A program made the translations under genes and the position numbers. From Merdimonas sp963929015 (GTDB lineage Bacteria > Bacillota > Clostridia > Lachnospirales > Lachnospiraceae), in the NCBI RefSeq assembly GCF_963929015.1, contig NZ_CAWVHE010000013.1, positions 1 to 64,000 on the forward strand: a stretch of DNA of 64,000 bases. The letters are read 5' to 3'. Shown here in pieces: positions 33,949 through 43,307 of this stretch (the first letter of the stretch is position 1; each line of letters begins with the position of its first letter). The notes under the pieces were generated by a model. It made no database searches and had not been told where the DNA came from. It saw nothing but the letters and a program-made list of their open reading frames with translations.

Positions 33949-35139
33949 ATGAATGTATTAGTAATCAATTGTGGAAGCTCATCTTTAAAATTCCAGCTCA
34001 TTGACTCCGAGTCCGAGAACGTACTGGCAAAAGGACTTTGCGAGAGAATCGGGATTGACGGAAGCCTGACCTATCAGCCGGCAGGAGGGGAAAAGGTTAA
34101 ATCCGAAAAAGCGATGCCCACACATACCGAGGCGATCCAGTTCGTGATCGACGCTCTGACAGATTCCGAGACCGGCGTGGTAAAGAGCCTTTCCGAGATC
34201 GGTGCAGTCGGACACCGCGTGGTACATGGCGGAGAAAAATTTGCAAGCTCTGTAGTGATCAATGACGAAGTACTGGCCGGCATCGAAGCATGCAGCGACC
34301 TGGCTCCGCTTCACAATCCTGCCAACCTGATTGGTATCCGCGCCTGCCAGAAGCTGATGCCCGGTACACCGATGGTAGCTGTATTTGATACCGCTTTCCA
34401 TCAGACCATGCCGGAAAAGGCATATTTATACGGACTGCCCTATGAGTATTATGAGAAATATGCAGTAAGACGGTACGGCTTCCATGGTACAAGCCACAGC
34501 TTCGTTTCCAAACACGCGGCAGATTTCCTGGGACTGGATCTTAACAATTCCAAAATCATCGTTGCACACCTTGGAAACGGCGCATCCATCAGCGCAGTAC
34601 TGAACGGCAAATGCGTAGACACATCCATGGGTCTGACACCACTGGAAGGTCTGGTTATGGGAACCCGTTCCGGCGATATGGATCCGGCGATCATGGAATA
34701 TATCGCTAAGAAAGAAGATCTGGATATCGCAGGCGTGATGAACGTCCTCAACAAAAAATCCGGTGTATACGGACTGTCCAAGAATCTGTCCAGCGACTTC
34801 CGTGACCTGGAAGAGGCAATGGAGAACGGCAACAAATATGCAGCAGCAGCTCTGGAAGTGTTCTGCTACCGCGTAGCAAAATACATCGGCTCCTATGTGG
34901 CAGCCATGAACGGCGTAGATGCGATCGCATTTACCGCAGGAATCGGTGAGAACGCAGGAATCGTACGCGAGAAGGTTCTTGCCTACCTGGGATACCTGGG
35001 AATCACACTGGATGCGGAAGCCAACAAAAAGCGCGGCGAAGACTTTGTGATCTCCACAGCAGATTCCAAAGTAAAGGTTGCTGTGATCCCGACCAACGAA
35101 GAACTGGCGATCGCAAGAGAGACAGTAGCGCTGGTATAA
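33949..35139 (+). CDS. ackA: Acetate kinase
   Basis: The 396-residue enzyme turns acetyl phosphate and ADP into acetate and ATP, the main fermentative ATP-forming step. It begins VLVINCGSSSLKFQL, has HRVVHGGEKF, RRYGFHGTSHSFVS, AHLGNGASI and AFTAGIGENAGIVR, all standard ASKHA-fold acetate kinase motifs. Codon use is highly biased, consistent with strong expression. It is cotranscribed with pta. Confidence 0.97.
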   Translation: MNVLVINCGSSSLKFQLIDSESENVLAKGLCERIGIDGSLTYQPAGGEKVKSEKAMPTHTEAIQFVIDALTDSETGVVKSLSEIGAVGHRVVHGGEKFASSVVINDEVLAGIEACSDLAPLHNPANLIGIRACQKLMPGTPMVAVFDTAFHQTMPEKAYLYGLPYEYYEKYAVRRYGFHGTSHSFVSKHAADFLGLDLNNSKIIVAHLGNGASISAVLNGKCVDTSMGLTPLEGLVMGTRSGDMDPAIMEYIAKKEDLDIAGVMNVLNKKSGVYGLSKNLSSDFRDLEEAMENGNKYAAAALEVFCYRVAKYIGSYVAAMNGVDAIAFTAGIGENAGIVREKVLAYLGYLGITLDAEANKKRGEDFVISTADSKVKVAVIPTNEELAIARETVALV

Positions 35140-35205
35140 CATAGGATTGGTATCTGTCAGCTGTAAAACCATACCAGATTTTGTGTAAATTCGGGTTTTT
35201 TAGGG

Positions 35206-35233
35206 TTGACAATCCGTTATTGCATGATATAAT
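35206..35233 (+). promoter_or_regulatory. Promoter for yceD-rpmF
   Basis: TTGACA (35206-35211), 16 bp, TATAAT (35228-35233): both hexamers are perfect. It precedes the DUF177 gene by about 28 bp. Confidence 0.85.
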
Positions 35234-35260
35234 AGTTTAGGTGTGAATAGGAGTATTATT

Positions 35261-35788
35261 ATGATATTAGACCTATCCAGCGTTTTGTCTGAACCACACC
35301 GTCCGATTGACACATCGGTGCCTGTAGAGATGGATGTTTTTCAATCCGCTCAGGGCAGCTTTCCGTTAAAGGAAAAATCAGAGTTACATCTTCTGATCGA
35401 ATACGAAAAAGAACGGAAGCTTCAGATCAGCGGGAAAGCAGAGGTGACGGCAGTTATTCCTTGCGACCGGTGCCTGAAAGATGTGGAAGTCAGGATTCCC
35501 CTCGATTTTACAAAGAAGATCAGTGTGGATCCGGAAGAGACGGAAGACTCAGATGAACTAGACGAAACAAATTATATTGACGGATGCAGTTTGGATGTGG
35601 AACAACTGGTCCGCAACGAACTGTTAGTAGGGTGGCCGACGAAAGTTCTGTGCAGTGATGACTGTAAAGGCATCTGCAGCGTATGTGGTCAGAATTTGAA
35701 TGAAGGGACCTGTGACTGTGAAGACACAAGTCTTGACCCCAGAATGTCAGCGATCCGCGATGTTTTTAAGAATTTTAAGGAGGTGTAA
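35261..35788 (+). CDS. yceD: YceD (DUF177)-family large-subunit rRNA accumulation protein
   Basis: The 175-residue protein has the DUF177 core: TAVIPCDRCLKDVEVRI near residue 65, an acidic middle segment and a C-terminal run with cysteines (CSDDCKGICSVCG, then CDCED) that probably bind zinc. YceD is linked to 23S rRNA accumulation and lies before rpmF in most bacteria, as here. I chose the ATG at 35261 because AGGAG lies 7 nt upstream; the earlier GTG at 35243 has no RBS. Confidence 0.9.
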   Translation: MILDLSSVLSEPHRPIDTSVPVEMDVFQSAQGSFPLKEKSELHLLIEYEKERKLQISGKAEVTAVIPCDRCLKDVEVRIPLDFTKKISVDPEETEDSDELDETNYIDGCSLDVEQLVRNELLVGWPTKVLCSDDCKGICSVCGQNLNEGTCDCEDTSLDPRMSAIRDVFKNFKEV

Positions 35789-35791
35789 CCC

Positions 35792-35971
35792 ATGTCAATC
35801 TGCCCAAAGAATAAATCTTCCAAAGCAAGAAGAGACAAAAGAAGAGCAAACTGGAAGATGAGCGCACCGAACCTGGTGAGATGCAGCAAGTGCGGCGAGC
35901 TTATGATGCCTCACAGAGTCTGCAAAGCTTGTGGCTCTTACAACAAAAAAGAAATCATTCCTCAGGATTAA
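35792..35971 (+). CDS. rpmF: Ribosomal protein bL32
   Basis: A 59-residue frame starts MSICPKNKSSKARRDKRRAN and contains two CxxC pairs (CSKC and CKAC), the zinc-binding form of L32. It begins 3 bp after yceD, with AAGGAGG upstream. A terminator follows at 35991. Confidence 0.95.
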   Translation: MSICPKNKSSKARRDKRRANWKMSAPNLVRCSKCGELMMPHRVCKACGSYNKKEIIPQD

Positions 35972-35990
35972 TTTTTGAAGGAGTGGCTTA

Positions 35991-36033
35991 AATCGGGGAG
36001 ATTCCGCGTGTCTGGGATTCTTCCCGATTTTTA
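35991..36033 (+). terminator. rpmF terminator
   Basis: AATCGGG-GAGATTCC pairs with GGGATTCT-TCCCGATT around a short loop, ending in TTTTTA. Confidence 0.85.
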
Positions 36034-36068
36034 TACATTAATTTTCATACACATGAAAGGGGTTCGCT

Positions 36069-37553
36069 ATGATTAATATACCAGAAATCAAAGTAGGAAT
36101 TGTTGCAGTCAGCCGTGACTGCTTTCCGGAAAGTCTTTCTGTAAACAGAAGGAAAGCATTGATCGAAGCGTATCAGAGAAAATATGACGGTTCTGATATC
36201 TATGAGTGTCCGGTCTGTATCGTGGAAAGCGAGATCCATATGGTGCAGGCGCTGGAAGATATCAAAAAAGCAGGGTGTAACGCACTATGCGTTTATCTTG
36301 GCAACTTTGGACCCGAGATTTCAGAGACGTTGCTGGCAAAACATTTTGACGGGCCGAAAATGTTTGTGGCTGCGGCGGAAGAATCTGGAAATAATCTGGT
36401 TCAGGGAAGAGGCGACGCTTACTGTGGCATGCTGAACGCCAGCTACAACCTGAAGCTTCGGGGAGTAAAGGCTTATATTCCGGAGTATCCGGTTGGGACA
36501 GCAGAAGAGTGCGCCGATATGATCCATGACTTTCTGCCCATCGCCCGCGCAGTCGAAGGACTTCGCAATCTGAAGCTCATCAGTTTCGGACCGCGTCCGT
36601 TAAATTTCCTTGCCTGCAACGCGCCAATTCAGCAGCTTTACAACCTTGGCGTAGAGATTGAAGAAAATTCTGAACTGGATCTTTTTGAAGCATTCAACAA
36701 ACATGCCGGGGATGAACGGATCCCTGCTGTCGTAAAAGAAATGGAAGAAGAACTGGGAGAAGGCAATAAAAAACCGGAGATCCTTTCCAAACTGGCTCAG
36801 TATGAGCTGACTTTAAAAGATTGGGTAGAAGAGCACAAAGGATATCGGAAATATGTTGCCATCGCCGGTAAATGCTGGCCGGCATTTCAGACTCAGTTTG
36901 GATTTGTTCCCTGCTATGTCAACAGCCGTCTTGCAGCTCAGGGGATTCCGGTATCCTGTGAAGTAGACATTTACGGCGCGTTAAGCGAATTTATCGGTAC
37001 TGTGATCAGTCAGGATGCTGTTACGCTCCTGGACATCAACAATACGGTGCCCCAGGATATGTATACCGAAGAGATCGCTGGAAAATACCCTTACACACAG
37101 AAAGATACTTTCATGGCATTCCACTGCGGAAATACTGCTGCAGACAAGCTGTCCTGCAGAGAAATGAAGTACCAGATGATCATGGCAAGAACACTGCCCG
37201 AAGAAGTGACCCAGGGAACTCTGGAAGGAGATCTGCTCCCGGGAGACATCACCTTTTTCCGCCTGCAGAGCACTGCAGACAACATCCTGCGGGGCTACAT
37301 AGCACAGGGAGAGATCCTGCCCGTAGCCACACGGTCCTTTGGTTCCATTGGAGTCTTTGCGATTCCTGAAATGGGCCGCTTCTATCGTCATGTACTGATC
37401 GAAGGCAACTATCCGCATCATGGCGCCGTTGCATTTGGAAAACATGGCAAAGCCCTCTTTGAAGTATTCAAATATATCGGAGTGCCTGTAGATGAGATTG
37501 GCTACAATCGTCCAAAGGGTGACCGGTATCCTACCGAAAACCCGTGGGGATAA
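36069..37553 (+). CDS. L-fucose/L-arabinose isomerase-family protein
   Basis: The 494-residue protein has the fucose isomerase fold pattern: KVGIVAVSRDCFPESL at the N-terminus, ALCVYLGNFGPE, CWPAFQTQFGFVPC and FMAFHCGNTAADKL, and a C-terminal RPKGDRYPTENPWG. The family interconverts aldose and ketose sugars using a metal ion. No sugar operon partners (kinase, aldolase, transporter) lie nearby, so the substrate cannot be named. A strong RBS (AAAGGGG) precedes the start. It is flanked by a terminator on each side, so it is probably monocistronic. Confidence 0.78.
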   Translation: MINIPEIKVGIVAVSRDCFPESLSVNRRKALIEAYQRKYDGSDIYECPVCIVESEIHMVQALEDIKKAGCNALCVYLGNFGPEISETLLAKHFDGPKMFVAAAEESGNNLVQGRGDAYCGMLNASYNLKLRGVKAYIPEYPVGTAEECADMIHDFLPIARAVEGLRNLKLISFGPRPLNFLACNAPIQQLYNLGVEIEENSELDLFEAFNKHAGDERIPAVVKEMEEELGEGNKKPEILSKLAQYELTLKDWVEEHKGYRKYVAIAGKCWPAFQTQFGFVPCYVNSRLAAQGIPVSCEVDIYGALSEFIGTVISQDAVTLLDINNTVPQDMYTEEIAGKYPYTQKDTFMAFHCGNTAADKLSCREMKYQMIMARTLPEEVTQGTLEGDLLPGDITFFRLQSTADNILRGYIAQGEILPVATRSFGSIGVFAIPEMGRFYRHVLIEGNYPHHGAVAFGKHGKALFEVFKYIGVPVDEIGYNRPKGDRYPTENPWG

Positions 37554-37573
37554 AATGTGAACAAAATGTGAAC

Positions 37574-37608
37574 GGGGACGTAGACCTTTTGCAAAGGTCT
37601 ACGTCCCC
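37574..37608. repeat. Perfect 16-bp inverted repeat, REP-like palindrome or terminator
   Basis: GGGGACGTAGACCTTT (37574-37589) matches the reverse complement at 37593-37608 with no mismatch, leaving a 3-nt loop. The flank GTGAAC-GGGGAC recalls GGGGAC-type dispersed palindromes of Firmicutes. No U tract follows (ATTTGCATG), so it may be a mobile palindrome reused as a terminator. Confidence 0.65.
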
Positions 37609-37625
37609 ATTTGCATGTTTCGCTA

Positions 37626-37654
37626 TTGATTTTTCTACCAATGTTTAGTAGAAT
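37626..37654 (+). promoter_or_regulatory. plsX promoter with overlapping inverted repeat
   Basis: TTGATT (37626-37631), 17 bp, TAGAAT (37649-37654). The inverted repeat TTCTAC...GTAGAA (37633-37638, 37648-37653) lies across the spacer and -10, a fit for a fatty-acid-responsive operator. Confidence 0.55.
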
Positions 37655-37683
37655 TATCCTTGAAGTTGCTAGGAGGATGAAAC

Positions 37684-38706
37684 ATGGCAGAGATTACGAA
37701 GGTGGCATTGGACGCAATGGGCGGCGACAATGCTCCGGCTGAAGTTGTTAAAGGAGCCGTAGACGCGCTTACAAGAGAACCTCATCTTTTTATTTTTCTT
37801 GTAGGACAGGAAGAGGCTGTAAAAAATGAATTGAATAAATACCCGTATGACAGGAATCGTATAGAGATCGTTCCTGCGTCTGAGGTGATTGAAATGGCGG
37901 AGCCGCCGGTAAATGCGATCCGCAAGAAAAAGGACTCCTCTATTGTGGTGGGGATGAAGCTTGTAAAGGAAGGAAAGGCCGATGCGTTTGTATCAGCCGG
38001 CAGTACCGGCGCCGTTCTTGTAGGCGGCCAGGTAATCGTGGGCCGGATCAAAGGTGTGGAGCGCCCGCCGCTTGCTCCACTGTTCCCGACGGAAAACGGG
38101 GTTTCGCTTTTGATCGACTGTGGAGCGAACGTAGATGCCAGGCCCTCTCATCTGGTTCAGTTCGCCAAGATGGGATCCATCTATATGGAACATGTAGTAG
38201 GGGTAAAGAATCCCAGAGTCGGCATTGTGAATATCGGCGCAGAAGAAGAAAAGGGGAATGCTCTGGTGAAAGAAACCTTCCCGCTTCTTAAAGCGGAGAA
38301 AAGTATTCATTTTATCGGAAGTGTGGAAGCAAGGGATATTCCCAGAGGAACGGCAGACGTGATCGTCTGTGAAGCATTTGCCGGAAATATCATTCTGAAA
38401 CTGTTTGAAGGAGTTGGAAACACTCTGATCCGCGAGCTGAAAACCGGCATGATGTCAAACTTGAGAAGCAAGATCGGCGCGTTGCTGGTAAAACCTGCGC
38501 TGAAGAATACTCTGAAAAAGTTTGATACAGCCGAATATGGAGGCGCTCCTTTACTTGGACTGAACGGCCTGGTCGTCAAGACTCATGGAAGTTCCAAATC
38601 AAAAGAGATCAGCAATACGATCGTGCAGTGCGTGACATTTAAAAAGCAGAAAATCAACGAAAAGATCAAAGAAAGTATTCAGGCGGAAAATACCGCTGAT
38701 GAATAG
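37684..38706 (+). CDS. plsX: Phosphate acyltransferase PlsX
   Basis: The 340-residue enzyme makes acyl phosphate from acyl-ACP for phospholipid synthesis. It begins KVALDAMGGDNAPAE and has AFVSAGSTGAVLVGG near residue 101, then FCEAFAGNI-type IVCEAFAGNIILKLFEG, all hallmarks of PlsX. It acts at the inner face of the membrane. A strong AGGAGG precedes the start. It is followed by acpP and rnc, the usual neighbourhood. Confidence 0.95.
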   Translation: MAEITKVALDAMGGDNAPAEVVKGAVDALTREPHLFIFLVGQEEAVKNELNKYPYDRNRIEIVPASEVIEMAEPPVNAIRKKKDSSIVVGMKLVKEGKADAFVSAGSTGAVLVGGQVIVGRIKGVERPPLAPLFPTENGVSLLIDCGANVDARPSHLVQFAKMGSIYMEHVVGVKNPRVGIVNIGAEEEKGNALVKETFPLLKAEKSIHFIGSVEARDIPRGTADVIVCEAFAGNIILKLFEGVGNTLIRELKTGMMSNLRSKIGALLVKPALKNTLKKFDTAEYGGAPLLGLNGLVVKTHGSSKSKEISNTIVQCVTFKKQKINEKIKESIQAENTADE

Positions 38707-38742
38707 ATGAACCATTAATGAACAGGAAAAGGAGAATAAGGT

Positions 38743-38976
38743 ATGGAATTTGAAAAATTAAAAGAAATTATTGCAGATGTATTGAGCGTTGATGTGGATG
38801 ATATCACAGAAGACACAAAATTTGTAGACGACCTGCAGGCAGACTCTCTGGACATTTTCCAGATTATTATGGGAATAGAAGAAACATTTGATATTGAAAT
38901 TGATAATGACGAAGCTGAGAAGATCGCAACCGTAGGAGATGCTGTGGAGCAGATCAAAAAGGCAACGAATAATTAA
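38743..38976 (+). CDS. acpP: Acyl carrier protein
   Basis: The 77-residue acidic protein contains DSLDIFQIIMGIEE, where the serine (residue 37) takes the phosphopantetheine arm, and the usual helix 3 sequence (EEIE-like DNDEAEKIATVGD). It carries growing fatty acyl chains. It follows plsX by 36 bp; GGAGA precedes its start. A strong terminator follows. Confidence 0.96.
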   Translation: MEFEKLKEIIADVLSVDVDDITEDTKFVDDLQADSLDIFQIIMGIEETFDIEIDNDEAEKIATVGDAVEQIKKATNN

Positions 38977-38989
38977 GTGATAAGGAGTG

Positions 38990-39011
38990 AAAAAGCCCTG
39001 CCGGGCTTTTT
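38990..39011 (+). terminator. acpP terminator
   Basis: AAAAAGCCC (38990-38998) pairs perfectly with GGGCTTTTT (39003-39011) around TGCC, giving a compact A/T-flanked terminator. The rnc ORF begins just after. Confidence 0.9.
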
Positions 39012-39032
39012 CATTTTATGGAGCGTAATATT

Positions 39033-39728
39033 ATGGACAATAAGCTGACACAACTGGAACATAAGATCCACTACCGGTTTCAGGATCGCTCACTTTTGAA
39101 ACAGGCAATGATCCACAGCTCTTATGCCAATGAAAGGCAGATGCCCAAACAGGCATGCAATGAAAGACTGGAATTTTTGGGAGATGCTGTCCTGGAACTG
39201 GTTTCCAGTGAATTTTTATTCACAGAACATCCCAAAATGCCGGAAGGGGAACTTACGAAAACACGGGCAAGCATGGTATGCGAGCCTTCTCTTGCCTTCT
39301 GCGCCAGAGAACTGAATCTGGGAGCGTATCTTCTCCTGGGAAAAGGAGAGGACGCCACCGGCGGCCGGCAAAGAGATTCTGTGACTTCTGACGCCATGGA
39401 AGCCCTGATCGGCGCGATCTATCTGGATGGTGGGTTTGCTAATGCAAAAGAATTTATCCATCGATTTGTGCTAAGTGATCTGGAGCACAGAAAACTCTTT
39501 TTTGATAGCAAGACTATCCTCCAGGAAATTGTACAGGCTCATTTTGAAGACCCGGTATTCTATCAGCTGACAGGCGAGGAGGGACCGGACCACAACAAAT
39601 CCTTTCAGGTGGCCGTCTATATCGGACAGGAGATGTGGGGGACCGGAAAAGGCAGAACCAAAAAAGCGGCTGAGCAGGAGGCGGCTTACCAGAGCATTCT
39701 GATGCTGCATCAAAAAAACATAAAGTAG
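39033..39728 (+). CDS. rnc: Ribonuclease III
   Basis: The 231-residue enzyme cuts double-stranded RNA in rRNA and mRNA processing. The signature NERLEFLGDAVLELV lies near residues 38-52, and the second catalytic segment is SDAMEALIGAIYLDGG. A C-terminal dsRNA-binding domain (GEEGPDHNKSFQVAV... KAAEQEAA) follows. The ATG at 39033 is preferred because GGAG at 39020-39023 lies 9 nt upstream; the ATG at 39018 is too close to the terminator. It is 7 bp before smc. Confidence 0.95.
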   Translation: MDNKLTQLEHKIHYRFQDRSLLKQAMIHSSYANERQMPKQACNERLEFLGDAVLELVSSEFLFTEHPKMPEGELTKTRASMVCEPSLAFCARELNLGAYLLLGKGEDATGGRQRDSVTSDAMEALIGAIYLDGGFANAKEFIHRFVLSDLEHRKLFFDSKTILQEIVQAHFEDPVFYQLTGEEGPDHNKSFQVAVYIGQEMWGTGKGRTKKAAEQEAAYQSILMLHQKNIK

Positions 39729-39735
39729 GTGGGAT

Positions 39736-42700
39736 ATGTATTTAAAAAGCATTGAAGTACAAGGCTTTAAATCCTTTGCTCATAAGATAAAGTTTGATTT
39801 TCACAACGGGATCACCGGCATTGTAGGACCCAATGGAAGCGGGAAAAGCAATGTGGCAGACGCGGTGCGCTGGGTGCTTGGAGAACAAAGAGTCAAACAG
39901 CTTCGCGGGGGAACCATGCAGGATGTCATTTTCTCAGGTACCGAAAACCGCAAGCCTTTAAGCTACGCATCCGTGGCGATCACCCTGGATAATTCTGATC
40001 ATCAGCTCCCGATCGATTATGAAGAAGTTACAGTCGCGCGGAAGCTGTACCGTTCCGGGGAAAGTGAATATCTGATCAACGGCAGCCTCTGCAGATTAAA
40101 AGACGTAAATGAGCTTTTTTATGATACCGGTATCGGAAAAGAAGGTTATTCCATCATCGGACAGGGTCAGATCGATCGGATCCTAAGCGGAAAACCGGAA
40201 GAACGAAGAGAACTCTTCGATGAAGCTGCCGGCATCGTAAAATTCAAACGCAGAAAAAACACTTCTCTGAAAAAGCTGGAGGAAGAAAGACAGAATCTTC
40301 TGCGTGTCAATGATATCCTCGCAGAACTGGAAAAACAGATCGGACCTCTGGAACGTCAGTCTGAAACAGCCAAAGAATACCTGAAGAAAAAGGAACAGCT
40401 TAAAACTTACGACATCAACATGTTCCTTCTGGAAACAGAACGGATTCAGGAACAGATCCGGGATCTGGAAGGAAAACTGGGGCAGACAAAAGACGAACTG
40501 GACGAAGCCGGACAGCATTATGAAGCCATGAAAGCAGAATATGACGCTGTGGAAGAACAGATGGACGGTATTGACGATTCCATCGAAAAAGCTAAAGGCC
40601 AGCTCAATGAGACAAATCTGTTAAAACAACAGCTGGAAAATCAGATTGAACTGTTAAAAGAGCAGATCAACAGCGCGCAGATGAATGACGCGCATTTTAA
40701 CCAGCGCGCACAGACTGTGCAAGAAGAGCTGGAACGAAGAGCGGAAGCCAGGAAAGATCTGCTGAAAGAACAAGAAGAGATGGAAGAGCAGATGAAAGAA
40801 CAGAAAGCTCTGGAAGATCGGGCTGTCGGAGAACTGGTGGAGATCCAGAGCAGGATCGCCGCTCTGACTGCAGAAATTGAAGAGGCCCAGAGTGAAGTCA
40901 TGAATGTACTGAACAACCGGGCGTCAACCAAGGCAAAGATCCAGAAATATGACACGATGCTGGAACAGATCCAGGTCCGCAAAGCCAGGATGCACCAACA
41001 GATCCTGGAAGCCGGAAGCGAATACGAAAAACACAGGGAAAAGCAGGAAGTCTATCTGAAAGAGCTGGAAGAGATCTCTGAGACCATCCGAAACCTGAAT
41101 GCCGAAAGTAAAGGTTATGAAGAAAAAATCCAGGATATCCAGAAAACCCTTGCAAAACAGACGGAATCCTTCCGGATCGGTCAGACCGCCTATCACAGGG
41201 AGCAGTCCCGTCTGGAATCTCTGAAAAACATCACGGAACGCTATGACGGTTACGGAAACAGTATCCGGAAGGTTATGGACAACCGTACAAAAGAAAAAGG
41301 GCTGCTGGGCGTTGTTGCTGATCTGATCAAAGTGGAGAAAAAATATGAGATCGCTCTGGAAACAGCTCTTGGCGGCAGCATCCAGAATATCGTAACCGAA
41401 GATGAAGAGACTGCAAAACGGATGATCCAGTTCCTAAAAAAGAATAAGTTCGGAAGAGCTACTTTTCTTCCGCTTACCAATATCCGAAGGGACGCTAATT
41501 TTGGCCAGACAGCTGCCTTAAAAGAAGAAGGTGTGATCGGGACTGCAAATACACTGGCAAAAACCGAAGAGAAGTATCAGAAACTGGCAGATTTTCTGCT
41601 TGGAAGGACACTGGTCGTCGATCACATTGATCATGCATCTTCGATTGCGCGTAAATATCATCAGTCTATCCGGATCGTCACGCTGGAGGGAGAACTGATC
41701 AATCCTGGCGGTTCCATGACCGGAGGCGCGTTTAAAAATACCAGTAATCTTTTGAGTCGTCGCCGTGAAATCGAAGAATTTGAAAAAACCGTCCGCAAAT
41801 TAAAAGAAGAAATGGATGAACTGGAAGCACAGTCCGAATTGCTTCGGAAAGAAAGAGCTGGTTACTACGCGAAAAACGATGAGATCGCAGAGAAACTCAG
41901 CAAAGCTTATGTTATCCAGAATACAGCTAAACTCAACGCTGATCAGGCTTTGTCCGGTATGGAAAGCGCAAAAGCACAGGCGCAAAAGGCTCAGAAAGAA
42001 GCAGATGAACTGGATGCACAGATTACGGAGATTATGGATAATCAGGAATCCATCACCCTGGAGCTTGATACTTCCGAAAGCCTGGAAAAGGATCTGACTT
42101 CGCGTATAGAAGAGAATCAGAAAGCGCTGGAGACTGAACAGATACTGGAAAGTGAAAAACAAAAAGGGAACGAAGATATTCACCTGACATATGCAGCTCT
42201 GGAGCAGCGCCACTCCTTCCTTCTGGAAAATCTGGACCGTATCGCAGAAGAAAGCGAGAAATTCCGTCAGGAACTGACACAGCTGGAGGCAAACAAAGGA
42301 CAGACATCGGGAGAGATCAGGGAAAAAGAGGAAAAGATCCGGGAACTTAGACAGACCATTGACGGATCGGAAGAATTATTCACAGAGATCCGGCAGGAAA
42401 TTGAAGCCTATAAAAAGGACAGAGAGGACCTGACTCAAAAACATAAATCTTTCCTGCAAGAGAGAGAATCCTTATCAAAGCATATGGCTTCTCTGGATAA
42501 AGAAGTATTCCGTCTGGAAAGCCAGAAAGAAAATCTGGAAACTGCTTCTGAAAAACAGATCAATTATATGTGGGAAGAATATGAGATCACCTTTCACCAG
42601 GCCAGAGAACTAAAAGATGCGTCTCTTACGGATCTGTCCAGGATGAAGAAACGGATCCAGGAGTTAAAAAGTGAGATCCGAAATCTTGGAAATGTAAATG

Positions 42701-43296
42701 TAAATGCAATTGAAGAATATAAAAATGTCTCTTCCCGCTATGAGTTCTTAAAAGGGCAGCACGACGACCTTGTGGAAGCAGAAGCCACCCTGGAACAGAT
42801 CATTGAAGAGTTGGATGCTGCTATGCGGAAGCAATTTAAAGAGCAGTTTGCAAAAATAGCCAGTGAATTTGATACGGTCTTTAAAGAACTCTTCGGCGGC
42901 GGCAAAGGCACCCTGGAACTGATGGAAGATGAGGATATCCTAGAAGCAGGCATCCGTATCATCGCCCAGCCGCCTGGAAAAAAACTGCAAAATATGATGC
43001 AGCTGTCCGGAGGAGAGAAGGCGCTTACCGCAATCTCACTGCTGTTTGCGATCCAGAATCTGAAACCCTCTCCGTTCTGTCTTCTGGATGAGATTGAGGC
43101 CGCCCTAGATGACAACAATGTCGGCCGGTTTGCAAAGTATCTGCATAAGTTGACAAAAAGTACACAGTTTATTGTGATCACACACCGGAGAGGCACGATG
43201 ACAGCGGCAGACCGGCTGTATGGGATCACCATGCAGGAAAAAGGCGTATCCACTCAGGTGTCCGTCAGTCTGCTGGAAGATCAGCTGGATCAGTAA
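39736..43296 (+). CDS. smc: Chromosome segregation protein SMC
   Basis: The 1186-residue ATPase has the N-terminal Walker A head (GIVGPNGSGKSNVADAVRWV, residues about 29-48). Two long coiled coils (about 170-500 and 680-1030) flank a hinge (about 510-660, with GLLGVVADLIKVEKKYEIA). The C-terminal head has LSGGEKALTAISLLFA and FCLLDEIEAALDDNNV. It condenses and orients the chromosome with ScpAB, which are not in this window. The order rnc-smc-ftsY is standard in Firmicutes. Confidence 0.97.
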   Translation: MYLKSIEVQGFKSFAHKIKFDFHNGITGIVGPNGSGKSNVADAVRWVLGEQRVKQLRGGTMQDVIFSGTENRKPLSYASVAITLDNSDHQLPIDYEEVTVARKLYRSGESEYLINGSLCRLKDVNELFYDTGIGKEGYSIIGQGQIDRILSGKPEERRELFDEAAGIVKFKRRKNTSLKKLEEERQNLLRVNDILAELEKQIGPLERQSETAKEYLKKKEQLKTYDINMFLLETERIQEQIRDLEGKLGQTKDELDEAGQHYEAMKAEYDAVEEQMDGIDDSIEKAKGQLNETNLLKQQLENQIELLKEQINSAQMNDAHFNQRAQTVQEELERRAEARKDLLKEQEEMEEQMKEQKALEDRAVGELVEIQSRIAALTAEIEEAQSEVMNVLNNRASTKAKIQKYDTMLEQIQVRKARMHQQILEAGSEYEKHREKQEVYLKELEEISETIRNLNAESKGYEEKIQDIQKTLAKQTESFRIGQTAYHREQSRLESLKNITERYDGYGNSIRKVMDNRTKEKGLLGVVADLIKVEKKYEIALETALGGSIQNIVTEDEETAKRMIQFLKKNKFGRATFLPLTNIRRDANFGQTAALKEEGVIGTANTLAKTEEKYQKLADFLLGRTLVVDHIDHASSIARKYHQSIRIVTLEGELINPGGSMTGGAFKNTSNLLSRRREIEEFEKTVRKLKEEMDELEAQSELLRKERAGYYAKNDEIAEKLSKAYVIQNTAKLNADQALSGMESAKAQAQKAQKEADELDAQITEIMDNQESITLELDTSESLEKDLTSRIEENQKALETEQILESEKQKGNEDIHLTYAALEQRHSFLLENLDRIAEESEKFRQELTQLEANKGQTSGEIREKEEKIRELRQTIDGSEELFTEIRQEIEAYKKDREDLTQKHKSFLQERESLSKHMASLDKEVFRLESQKENLETASEKQINYMWEEYEITFHQARELKDASLTDLSRMKKRIQELKSEIRNLGNVNVNAIEEYKNVSSRYEFLKGQHDDLVEAEATLEQIIEELDAAMRKQFKEQFAKIASEFDTVFKELFGGGKGTLELMEDEDILEAGIRIIAQPPGKKLQNMMQLSGGEKALTAISLLFAIQNLKPSPFCLLDEIEAALDDNNVGRFAKYLHKLTKSTQFIVITHRRGTMTAADRLYGITMQEKGVSTQVSVSLLEDQLDQ

Positions 43297-43307
43297 AGGA
43301 GGAAGTT

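Noticed and set aside
35140..35205. TGGTAT...ATACCA as an ackA terminator
   Set aside because: The stem is only 6 bp with a long loop, so I do not list it.
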